Source of the DNA: JAEUIX01 sp046156035
GTDB taxonomy: Bacteria > Planctomycetota > Phycisphaerae > Phycisphaerales > UBA1924
Length of the DNA stretch: 64,000 bases
NCBI GenBank assembly: GCA_046156035.1
Contig: JBJXEW010000033.1
Span: forward strand, 1 to 64,000
Reading direction: 5' to 3'
Program-made: the position numbers and the translations under genes
The notes under the pieces: model-generated
The model's database searches: none
Told to the model about the DNA's origin: nothing
What the model saw: the letters and a program-made list of their open reading frames with translations, nothing else
Shown here: positions 26,334-34,520 of the stretch, in pieces
How the letters are laid out: every line of letters begins with the position of its first letter
Position numbering within the stretch: position 1 is the first letter of the stretch

Positions 26334-27584
26334 ATGGCCGACGCTCCAGCCCCAAATCTGTATTCCAAGGGCAGCAAACTGGTCTACGGCGCGCCCTTGG
26401 CTGTGAACCCCGCCGCGCAGAACGGCCACGGCTCGCACGCGGCCAAGCCCGCCCCGGTGGCAAAGTCCGCGTCGGCCGCGCTGCCCGACGGCACGTTGCT
26501 GAAGTGGCTGCGAGACATGGTCGCGATCCGCGAGTTCGAGAACCGCTGCGCCCAGGCGTATCAACAGGCCAAGATCGGCGGCTTCTGCCACCTGTACATC
26601 GGGCAGGAGGCCTGCGCCGTCGCGACCATCAACGCGGTGAACCACGACGACCCCGTCGTGACGGCGTATCGCGACCACGGGCACGCGCTGGCCCGGGGCA
26701 TGTCTGCCCGCGCTTGCATGGCGGAGATGTTCGGCAAGGCCGCGGGGTGCGCCAAGGGCAAGGGCGGCTCCATGCACATGTTCGATAAGCCCAACTGGCT
26801 CTTCGGGGGGCACGGCATTGTGGGGGCGCAGACACCACTGGGTTTGGGCCTGGCGTTCGCCGCGCGGTATGAGTGGGAAGTGCTCGGCAAGGCTCTGGAC
26901 GGCGGGGCCGCGAAGAAGAAGGTGTCGCTGTGCTACCTCGGCGACGGCGCGCTCAATCAAGGCGCGCTGCACGAGGCCATGAACCTGGGCGGCCTGTGGG
27001 ACATCCCCGTGATCTGGATCGTGGAGAACAACCGCTACTCCATGGGCACGGCCATCGAGCGCGGCACCACCATGGCCCACAACCTGCTCGCCAAGTCCGA
27101 CGCGTACGGCATCGCGGGACTGGAGATCTCGGCCAAGACCATCGCCCGCGATTTGGCCAAGCCGGCGGCGGGCGCGGAGATGAACATTCTCAATGTGTTC
27201 GACATGTTCAAGCCCTTCGCCGACCGCTGCCGCGAGGAGCAGAAGCCGGGGTTTGTGGACCTGCACACGTACCGGTACCAGGGCCACTCGATGAGCGACC
27301 CGCAGAAGTACCGCGCGAAGGACGAGGTGGACACGGTCAAGAGCCGCGACAGCATCGAACTGCTGGCCCAGCACCTGATGATGGAGCGCAAGTGCCTGAG
27401 CGAGTCGGCGTTCCAGGAGATGGTGGACGCGTGCAAGGCCGACGCGGCCGATGCGCTGGAGTTTGCGGAGCAGGCCCCGCCGCCGGACGCGAGCGAGTTG
27501 TACGCGGACGTGTTCGTGAACCCGCAGCCGGGGCTGAGCCCGACGCGGGATTACACGGTGGGCGTGAAGAACCCGCTGCTGTGA
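26334..27584 (+). CDS. pdhA: pyruvate dehydrogenase E1 component, alpha subunit
   Basis: A 416-residue thiamine-diphosphate enzyme subunit that decarboxylates pyruvate in the pyruvate dehydrogenase complex. Key motifs are FCHLYIGQEACAVA, YRDHGHALARGM, KGKGGSMHMFDK, GGHGIVGAQTPLGLGLAFA and the ThDP/Mg site GDGALNQGALHEAMNLGG ending in ENNRYSMGT. The N-terminal ~50 residues are an Ala/Pro/Lys-rich extension. ATG 26334 (MADAPAPN) is preferred over an upstream in-frame codon. The beta subunit and E2 are not adjacent, so the complex is encoded at more than one place. Branched-chain or acetoin E1 alpha is less likely. Confidence 0.9.
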   Translation: MADAPAPNLYSKGSKLVYGAPLAVNPAAQNGHGSHAAKPAPVAKSASAALPDGTLLKWLRDMVAIREFENRCAQAYQQAKIGGFCHLYIGQEACAVATINAVNHDDPVVTAYRDHGHALARGMSARACMAEMFGKAAGCAKGKGGSMHMFDKPNWLFGGHGIVGAQTPLGLGLAFAARYEWEVLGKALDGGAAKKKVSLCYLGDGALNQGALHEAMNLGGLWDIPVIWIVENNRYSMGTAIERGTTMAHNLLAKSDAYGIAGLEISAKTIARDLAKPAAGAEMNILNVFDMFKPFADRCREEQKPGFVDLHTYRYQGHSMSDPQKYRAKDEVDTVKSRDSIELLAQHLMMERKCLSESAFQEMVDACKADAADALEFAEQAPPPDASELYADVFVNPQPGLSPTRDYTVGVKNPLL

Positions 27585-27644
27585 GCGCACGGTCAGCCGC
27601 ACTCCACCCAGGTATGCTCCGCGGCACTCGAAAGGACTCGACCC

Positions 27645-28757
27645 GTGGCCCTCTCCGACCGCGATTACGTCCGATCCGGCCCCGCCCGCACATCCAGCGG
27701 CATGGGCAGGCTGCGCTTCCTCAGTTTCAACACCTGGCTCATCGTCATCAACGTCGCCGTGTTTGTGCTCACGGGCCTCCTCAACACCTCCCCGTTCCTG
27801 CGCCCCCAGTGGTTCAGCCCCGAGTTCGACCGCGGCGTAACGCAGCAGCAGATCGCCCGCCACGGCTTCCTCGAGCGACCCTTTGACCCGCGCGGCCCGC
27901 GCGTGCAGGAACTGCGCGTCTTCGTCGATCCGCAACAGACCGTCACCGATCCGCTCGGGCGAGTCGTGGTGGATCAGAACGGCACGCCCCTGCCCGCGCG
28001 CATCGGCGTGCAGCGGGCTGTGGGCGTGTCCCCGCTTCAGGCCTGGGGCCACTTCAGCACCGCCAAGGCCTTCTTCCAATACGAGGTGTGGCGGCTGGTC
28101 ACCTTCCAGTTCCTGCACGCCAGCCTCACGCACCTGATCTTCAACATGCTGGGCCTGTGGTTCGTGGGCGGTCTGGTGGAGCAGTACCTGGGTTCCAAGC
28201 GTTACGCCGCGTTCTACCTGACCTGCGGCATCTTCGGGGCGCTGGTCTACCTGGTGCTCAACTTCGTGGGCAACTACATCCTGCCCACGGTCCGCCTCCC
28301 CGGCCTCCTCTTTGATGACCCCTTCACGCCGCTCGTGGGCGCCTCTGCGGGTATCTTCGGCGTGCTCATGGCCGCGGCGTTCATCGCCCCCACCGCCATC
28401 GTGCATGTGCTGGGCATCCTGCCGCTGCGCATGAAGACCGCCGTGTACGCTTTCACGCTTCTGGCTTTTGTCAGCCTGCTCTTCGGTCAGTCCAACCGCG
28501 GCGGAGAAGCGGCCCACGTCGGCGGCGCCATCGCTGGCTACTTCTTCATCCGCCGCACGCACCTGCTGCGCGACTTCTTCGACATCTTCACCGACTCACG
28601 CAAGGGGGTTGAATCCTCCCGCGCGGCTGCCCCGGGTCCGGCCAAGGCCGACGTGGACCGCATCCTGGCCAAGATCGCCGACTCGGGCCTTTCGAGCCTT
28701 TCCGACGCCGAGCGCCGCACGCTCCGCGCCGCAACCGACTCCGGCCAGCGCGACTGA
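27645..28757 (+). CDS. rhomboid-family intramembrane serine protease
   Basis: A 370-residue membrane protein with six or seven hydrophobic helices. The catalytic Ser234 is in VGASAGIFGVL and the catalytic His291 in EAAHVGGAIAGY; HASLTHLIFNMLGLWFVGG is the typical second-helix motif. A ~100-residue insertion lies between the first helix and the core. A soluble C-terminal tail ends with DVDRILAKIADSGLSSLSDA, a short motif common at the ends of bacterial rhomboids. GTG 27645 is preceded by AAAGGA. It cleaves membrane proteins within the bilayer; the substrate is unknown. Confidence 0.9.
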   Translation: MALSDRDYVRSGPARTSSGMGRLRFLSFNTWLIVINVAVFVLTGLLNTSPFLRPQWFSPEFDRGVTQQQIARHGFLERPFDPRGPRVQELRVFVDPQQTVTDPLGRVVVDQNGTPLPARIGVQRAVGVSPLQAWGHFSTAKAFFQYEVWRLVTFQFLHASLTHLIFNMLGLWFVGGLVEQYLGSKRYAAFYLTCGIFGALVYLVLNFVGNYILPTVRLPGLLFDDPFTPLVGASAGIFGVLMAAAFIAPTAIVHVLGILPLRMKTAVYAFTLLAFVSLLFGQSNRGGEAAHVGGAIAGYFFIRRTHLLRDFFDIFTDSRKGVESSRAAAPGPAKADVDRILAKIADSGLSSLSDAERRTLRAATDSGQRD

Positions 28758-28852
28758 ATGCGCACCGGCCGGTAGAACTCCCAGCCCCTGCCAGCGTACA
28801 TTTTTGACCTCCCCGTGCCCCGTTCCGGCCCCGCTCGCCGCACCGATCCACC

Positions 28853-31537
28853 ATGAAACGCTGCGTCCTCACCGCCATCATCAAGAAGGAACTCGCGGGC
28901 TACTTCTCCAGCCCCGTGGGCTACGTCTTCATCACGCTCTTTGTCTTTCTCTCGGGCCTCGCCGCGTTCTGGCTGCCGGGCTTCTTCGAGCGCAACCTCG
29001 CCAACCTGGACCAACTCAACGCCTGGTTCGGCGTGCTGCTGCTCTTCCTTATCCCCGCCATCACCATGGCCGCGTGGGCCGAGGAACGGCGCGAGGGCAC
29101 CGACGAACTCCTGCTCACCCTCCCCGCCCGCGAGCATGAACTGGTGCTGGGCAAGTACCTCGGCTGCCTGGCCATTTACGCCGTCTGCCTGCTCTTCGCC
29201 TCCAGCCACATCCTCGTGCTGGCCTATCTGGGCCGGCCGGATGCGGGCATCGCCCTCGCCACGTACCTGGGCTACTTCCTTGCCGGAGCCGCGCTCGTGG
29301 GCATCGGCCTGGCCGCAAGCAGTCTGTCGGCCAGCGCCACCATCTCCTACATCGCCGGTGCCGTCGCCTGCGGCACGCTGGTCTCCATCGGCCTGCTCAA
29401 CACGCTCCTGCCCGGCACGCTGCTCGGCCGCCTCGCGCTCGCGGTCTCCATCCCGCAACGCATGGCCTCGCTCAACCGCGGCGTGATCGACCTCGCCGAC
29501 ATCGCTTTCTTCGTAGGCATCGCGGCCCTGGGCATTTCGCTCACCGTCGCCGTGATCTCCTCGCGCAGGCAGGCGGGCGGCACGCGCCACGCCTCCTCCC
29601 TGTTGCACTGGCCCCTGCGCGGCATCTCGCTCTGCCTGATCCTCGCCTGCTCCGTCGTTCTGCTGGATCGTGCCGCGCTGCGGGCCGATGCCTCCGCCGA
29701 ACGCCTCTGGACCATCTCCGCTCCCACGCGCACGCTCATCGACAAACTCCCGCCGGATCGGACGCTGGTCATCACGGCCCACGTCTCGCCGCGCGTGCCC
29801 GAGTCGCTCGTGCAGCAGCGCGAAACGCTGCTGGGCCTGCTGAAGGAAATCTCCTCCCGCTCGCGCGGCAAGGTCCAAGCGGTGGTGATCGACACCGAGC
29901 CCAACAGCGAGAACGCCCGCAGCGCGGAGCGAACCTTCGGCATCCGCCCGCGCCCCGTGCCAAGCGATGTGGGCGCGGGCAACCCCGGCAGTGTGCAGGA
30001 GGTCTTCCTGGGCTTTGGTGTTTCCGGCATCGCCGTCGGGGGCGGTGAACCCAGCGTGGTCGAGTTCCTCAGCCGCGGCCTCTCGGCGGAGTACGAACTC
30101 ACGCGTGCCATCGCCGCGGCATCGGCCCAAGCCAGCAAGCGTGTGGGCATCCTTGATACGCCCGCGGGCATCTACGGCCAGTTCAATTTCCAGACCATGC
30201 AGATGGGGCGAGACTGGCCCATCGTGGCCGAACTGCGCAAGCAGTACACGGTCGTGAAGGTCTCTCCCGCATCGCCCATCCCGCCGGATATCGACGTGCT
30301 GCTTGTCGCCCAGCCCAGCAGCCTGAAGGCCGATGAGATCGCCAACCTTGTCGAGTATGTGAAAGCCGGACGCGCCGCGGCGATCTTCGAAGACCCCATG
30401 CCCATGATGAACCCGGAACTGGCGACCGCGGAACCTACGCGACCGGGCGGCAACCCCATGATGGGCCGCCAAGCGGCCGAGCCGAAAGCCGACATCCGGC
30501 CGCTGTGGGACGCGCTGGGGGCGAAGGTTTCGGGCGATTCGGTGGTGTGGGACCCCACCAACCCGCACCGCGACCTTGCCGAAACACCGCCGGAGTTCGT
30601 CTGGGTGACGCGCGTGCGCCCCGGTGAGGAGCCGGGTTTCAACGACACCGACCCGATCACGTCAGGCTTGCAGGAAACCGTGCTGCTCTTCGCGGGGCGT
30701 GTGGAGCGGCCCAGCACCGAACCACCCACCACGGAACTGGTGCCCCTGCTTCTCTCCAGCCGCGTGAGCGGGCTCGTGCCCTACGCCAGCATCCTGCAGC
30801 GGGGCCCGTTCGGTGTGAGCGGCCTGAACCCCGTGCGCAAGCCCACGCGCACCAACCAGCCGCAGACACTCGCCGCGCGGGTGACGGGCGGGGGAGGCGA
30901 GAAGAAACTCAACGCCCTCCTCGTCGCCGATCTCGACATGGTCAGCGAGACCTTCTTCGCCATCCGCGAATCCGGCTCAACGGGCCTCGAGTTCGACAAC
31001 GTCACGTTCGTCCTCAACGCCATCGACGTGCTCGCGTGCGATGACTCGCTGGTTGATCTTCGCAAACGCCGCCGTGCGTTCCGCACGCTCGAACGCATCG
31101 AGGTGCGCCGTCAGGCCGAGACGCAGGCCACGCTCGACGCGATCGCCGCGGCGGAAGCCGATGCGGATTCCAAACTCGCCGAGGCCAAGGCCCGCTTCGA
31201 CGCCCGCCTCAAAGAGATTGACGCGCAGAAGGACCTCGACGACACGACACGCCAGATCATGGCCGAGTCCGTCCGCCAGGCCGAGCAGCGCAAACTTGAT
31301 GCCGCGAGCCGGCAGATCGAAGACCAGAAGAAGACCGTGATCGAGGATGCACGCCTCACCACCCGCGCCCAGATCGACCAGATTCAGATGGGCATCCGCG
31401 TCGCGGCGGTCGCTCTCCCGCCCGTCCCCGCGCTCGCCATGGGCCTGTTCGTGCTCGTCCGTCGCCGGCGGGCTGAGCGCCAACTCGTGGCCCAAACCGA
31501 TGCCACACGCAGCGCAACCGAAAAGACCGCACCATGA
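28853..31537 (+). CDS. GldF/GldG-type ABC permease fused to auxiliary domain
   Basis: An 894-residue fusion. Residues ~1-240 form an ABC-2 type permease with six helices (IIKKELAGYFSSPVGYVF at the start, then AWAEERREGTDELLLTLPAR). Residues ~255-870 are a GldG-like ABC auxiliary domain exposed outside the membrane (APTRTLIDKLPPDRTLVITA), then a coiled coil (~770-845, rich in Ala, Lys, Glu, Arg) and a final helix (PPVPALAMGLFVLVRRRR). In Bacteroidota the separate proteins help gliding and secretion, while in planctomycetes the role is unknown. No ATPase subunit lies next to it. It overlaps the DUF4340 gene by 4 bases. Confidence 0.82.
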   Translation: MKRCVLTAIIKKELAGYFSSPVGYVFITLFVFLSGLAAFWLPGFFERNLANLDQLNAWFGVLLLFLIPAITMAAWAEERREGTDELLLTLPAREHELVLGKYLGCLAIYAVCLLFASSHILVLAYLGRPDAGIALATYLGYFLAGAALVGIGLAASSLSASATISYIAGAVACGTLVSIGLLNTLLPGTLLGRLALAVSIPQRMASLNRGVIDLADIAFFVGIAALGISLTVAVISSRRQAGGTRHASSLLHWPLRGISLCLILACSVVLLDRAALRADASAERLWTISAPTRTLIDKLPPDRTLVITAHVSPRVPESLVQQRETLLGLLKEISSRSRGKVQAVVIDTEPNSENARSAERTFGIRPRPVPSDVGAGNPGSVQEVFLGFGVSGIAVGGGEPSVVEFLSRGLSAEYELTRAIAAASAQASKRVGILDTPAGIYGQFNFQTMQMGRDWPIVAELRKQYTVVKVSPASPIPPDIDVLLVAQPSSLKADEIANLVEYVKAGRAAAIFEDPMPMMNPELATAEPTRPGGNPMMGRQAAEPKADIRPLWDALGAKVSGDSVVWDPTNPHRDLAETPPEFVWVTRVRPGEEPGFNDTDPITSGLQETVLLFAGRVERPSTEPPTTELVPLLLSSRVSGLVPYASILQRGPFGVSGLNPVRKPTRTNQPQTLAARVTGGGGEKKLNALLVADLDMVSETFFAIRESGSTGLEFDNVTFVLNAIDVLACDDSLVDLRKRRRAFRTLERIEVRRQAETQATLDAIAAAEADADSKLAEAKARFDARLKEIDAQKDLDDTTRQIMAESVRQAEQRKLDAASRQIEDQKKTVIEDARLTTRAQIDQIQMGIRVAAVALPPVPALAMGLFVLVRRRRAERQLVAQTDATRSATEKTAP

Positions 31538-33204
31538 AGCCCTGGACCACCACGCTCACGCTCGTCGCCGTCGCCGCCCTCGCTGCCGCGGCGGTCTTTG
31601 CTACTCGCCCTGCCACACGCGAGGCCGCCCTGCTCTCCGACCAAGGGCAGCCGCTCGCGCCCGCGCTCACCGACCCGCTGGCGGTGAAGAGCCTGGAGGT
31701 CTTCAGTTTCGACAAGCAGGCGGCCCGCGTTCGCGCGTTCAAGGTGGCGTTTGATGGCGCTCGCTGGGTCATCCCCTCCCACTCCAACTACCCGGCCGAC
31801 GCGGCCGCGAAGGTCGGCGCCGCCGCCTCCGCCTTCGCCAACCTCATCAAAGAGCGCGTTATCACCGACGACAAGCGCGACCACGCGCGGCTCGGTGTGC
31901 TCGCGCCGGACGATCAGGCCCTCTCCGGCGAGGGGGTCGGCACGCGCGTCACGCTCACCGACGCCTCGGGCAAGGTGCTGGCCGACCTCATCATCGGCAA
32001 CCCTCTCGCGAACGATGATGCACCCGCGCCAGGCGCGGCCGCCACGGTCAAACGATGCATCCGCGAAGCCTCCGGCACCCGCGTGTACGCAACCACCTTT
32101 GCCGCGGGCTTCAGCACGCGCTTCGCCGACTGGGTACAGGTCGATCTGCTCCAACTCACGGCCGATCAGGCCGTGGGCGCGTTCATCGACCGCTACAAGA
32201 TCGACCAGCAGGCCGCCTCGATCTCGTCACAGTCGCAGATCACGCTGACACGAGCGGCTGAGGCCGAAGAGTCCGGCGAGCGACCCTGGGCACTCTCCGC
32301 CACCGAGGCGGGCAAGCCCCTTCCCACTGTCGGGAGCGGCGCGGTTGCGGATGCCAGCGCAGCCGACGGCAGCGGCCAGCGCGTGTCCATACAGCGCATG
32401 AACGAGATGCTCGCCGCGCTCTCGGGGATCAAGATCGTCGGCGTGCGCCCCAAGCCGGCCAACCTCGCCAAGGTCCTCGCAGCCCCCGACCGCGGCTTCA
32501 AACTGGGCCTCACCGATCAACTCAGCCTCCAATCCCGCGGCTTCTTCCTCGCCAGCGACGGCCGATTCGTCTCCACCGAGGGGCAGATGTCCGTCTCCAC
32601 CAACGAGGGCGTGGTCTACTCGCTGTGGTTCGGTGAGGTCGTGCCCGACACGGAGGATGCAGGCACGGGCTCTGGCAGCGGCCGCGTGGGTGCGCCGGAT
32701 GCCGATGCCGCACCGGAGGGGACGGCCCCGAAACCTGCGACCGGAACTTCGCGCTACCTCATGGCGACGGCCTCGTTCGACCCGCTCCTGCTCCCCGAAC
32801 CCGCGAAGCCACAAGACCTGCTCGAACTGGAGAAACTGGCGGACGAGGCCGCGAAGCCACAACCCTCCTCTCCCGCGGCCGCCGAGGGCGAAGCCGCCCC
32901 CCCCACACCGCCCGCGCTCGACACCAAGGCGCTGGAAGAAAAGCGTGCCCAGCACCAGGCCAAGATCGACCTGTGGAAGAACCAGGTCGAGAGCGGCAAG
33001 AAGCGCGCCGAGCAACTCGCCAAGCGCTTCGCGGACTGGTACTACGTGATCGATGCCCCCAGCCTCGACAAGATCAGGCCCAGCCGCGCTGACCTGATCG
33101 AGGCCGTGCCCCCCCCACCCCCTCCACCGTCTGCGCCACCCGCCGCGTCCACCTCACCCGATGAGGCTCCGGCACCCTCGCCGCTCGTCCCGCCCGGCTC
33201 ATGA
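31534..33204 (+). CDS. DUF4340 family protein
   Basis: A 556-residue protein with an N-terminal membrane anchor (TTTLTLVAVAALAAAAVFAT) and a large extracytoplasmic region. DUF4340-like beta-rich segments are visible (VKSLEVFSFDKQAARVRAFK, then GARWVIPSHSNYPADAAAKV). The C-terminal third is rich in Pro, Ala, Glu and Lys, with a coiled-coil section and a proline run. Such proteins commonly accompany GldFG-like ABC systems, as here through a 4-base overlap, and probably act as an envelope partner of that permease. Function is not established. It is convergent with the next gene, the ends overlapping by 6 bases. Confidence 0.75.
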   Translation: MKPWTTTLTLVAVAALAAAAVFATRPATREAALLSDQGQPLAPALTDPLAVKSLEVFSFDKQAARVRAFKVAFDGARWVIPSHSNYPADAAAKVGAAASAFANLIKERVITDDKRDHARLGVLAPDDQALSGEGVGTRVTLTDASGKVLADLIIGNPLANDDAPAPGAAATVKRCIREASGTRVYATTFAAGFSTRFADWVQVDLLQLTADQAVGAFIDRYKIDQQAASISSQSQITLTRAAEAEESGERPWALSATEAGKPLPTVGSGAVADASAADGSGQRVSIQRMNEMLAALSGIKIVGVRPKPANLAKVLAAPDRGFKLGLTDQLSLQSRGFFLASDGRFVSTEGQMSVSTNEGVVYSLWFGEVVPDTEDAGTGSGSGRVGAPDADAAPEGTAPKPATGTSRYLMATASFDPLLLPEPAKPQDLLELEKLADEAAKPQPSSPAAAEGEAAPPTPPALDTKALEEKRAQHQAKIDLWKNQVESGKKRAEQLAKRFADWYYVIDAPSLDKIRPSRADLIEAVPPPPPPPSAPPAASTSPDEAPAPSPLVPPGS

Positions 33205-34488
33205 CCGCTTGATGTTCTCTCTCGACAGCATCAGGTCCAGCGTCTGGCAGACGAAATCCACATCGCGCTCGCTGAGGTGGTTGTGGAAGGGCAGGGCCAG
33301 CGTCCGCCCGCTCACGCTCTCGGCAACGGGAAAGTCTCCGGGCTTGAAGCCGAACTGCTCGCGGTAGAAGGGCTGGAGGTGGATGCATGGGAAGTAGTCT
33401 GCGGCGCCCACATCGTGCCGCCGCATCCCGGCGATCACGCGGTCGCGCTCCTCACGCGTGTAGGTGGCCGACAGGCGTACCACGAACACGAACCAACTCA
33501 TCACCGTCTCCGGGCTGAACGTGGGGAGCATGATCTCCGCGTGGCTCATGAGTTTTCGCGTGTACATGTTCGCCACGGCGTTGCGGCGTGCCATCATCTC
33601 ATCGAACCTTCGCATCTGCGCCACGCCCAGCGCGGCGTGCAGTTCGCTCATCCGGTAGTTGTACCCCAGCCGCTCGTGATAGAGCCACGAGCCCGTCCCC
33701 GGTGCGCTCGCCCCCCCGCCATCGCCGCCGGTCACCCCGTCGGCACCGGACGACCCCGGCCCGCCACGCCGCGTGACGCCCGAGCCGCCCATCCCCACGG
33801 CCGTGCCGCTGGAGGTGCTGCCGCTGCCCGTGGGCATCGTGGGCACGGCCCGCCCCTGGCTGCGCAAACTGCGGCAGAGATCGGCGATGCGCTTGTCGTC
33901 CGTCACCACCATGCCGCCCTCGCCGGTGGTGATCTGCTTGTTGGGGTAGAAGCCGAACACGCCCACGCGCCCGAAGTTGCCGCACGGGCGGCCCTTGAGC
34001 GAGCAGCCGAGGGCCTCGCAGCAATCTTCGATGAGGGGAATCTCGTGGCGGGCGGCGATCGAGGCGTACGCGTCCATGTAGGCGGGGTTGCCGAGCGCCT
34101 CGACGGCGACAATCGCCTTGGTGCGGCGAGTGATCGCGCGTTCCACGAGGGCCGGGTCCATGTTGAGCGTCTTGGGGCAGATGTCCACGAACACGGGCGT
34201 GGCACCGACGTACAGCACCGGGTTGGATGACGCGATGAACGAGAAGGGCGACGTGATCACCTCGTCTCCCGGCCCCACACCCAGGGCCAGCATCGCCATG
34301 TGCAGGCCGGCGGTCCCGCTCGAACAGGCGATCCCGTGATCGCGCCCGCAGCGTGCCGCCACCACCTTCTCGAACTGCTCCTGCATGGGTCCGATCGACA
34401 GCCTGCCCGACCGCAGTGCGGTCATCACCGCCTCGGCCTCCAGGTCGGTGATATCGGGCTTGGAAAGCGGGATTTCGTGCGCAGACAT
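33199..34488 (-). CDS. DegT/DnrJ/EryC1/StrS family aminotransferase
   Basis: A 429-residue PLP-dependent sugar aminotransferase family member, usually making amino sugars for surface polysaccharides. It has SKPDITDLEAEAVMTAL at the N-terminus, CSSGTAGLHMAMLALGVGPG, IEDCCEALGC and the PLP Lys184 in FYPNKQITTGEGGM, then RLGYNYRMSELHAALGVAQ. Residues ~214-267 are a Gly/Ser/Thr-rich low-complexity insertion, where relatives run straight from SLRSQGR to HERLGYNYR. No other polysaccharide genes are adjacent. The sugar substrate is unknown. Confidence 0.88.
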   Translation of the reverse strand: MSAHEIPLSKPDITDLEAEAVMTALRSGRLSIGPMQEQFEKVVAARCGRDHGIACSSGTAGLHMAMLALGVGPGDEVITSPFSFIASSNPVLYVGATPVFVDICPKTLNMDPALVERAITRRTKAIVAVEALGNPAYMDAYASIAARHEIPLIEDCCEALGCSLKGRPCGNFGRVGVFGFYPNKQITTGEGGMVVTDDKRIADLCRSLRSQGRAVPTMPTGSGSTSSGTAVGMGGSGVTRRGGPGSSGADGVTGGDGGGASAPGTGSWLYHERLGYNYRMSELHAALGVAQMRRFDEMMARRNAVANMYTRKLMSHAEIMLPTFSPETVMSWFVFVVRLSATYTREERDRVIAGMRRHDVGAADYFPCIHLQPFYREQFGFKPGDFPVAESVSGRTLALPFHNHLSERDVDFVCQTLDLMLSRENIKRS

Positions 34489-34520
34489 GGCTTGGTTATC
34501 GACCCTTTCTCGCCGGCCCC

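Noticed and set aside
25731..28562. 943-codon minus-strand open frame opposite the PDH and rhomboid genes
   Set aside because: It is antisense to well-identified genes and its protein is rich in Gly, Arg, His and Ala with no family features.
28538..30568. 676-codon minus-strand open frame opposite the GldFG gene
   Set aside because: It is a shadow of the coding strand, with composition typical of antisense frames in high-GC DNA.
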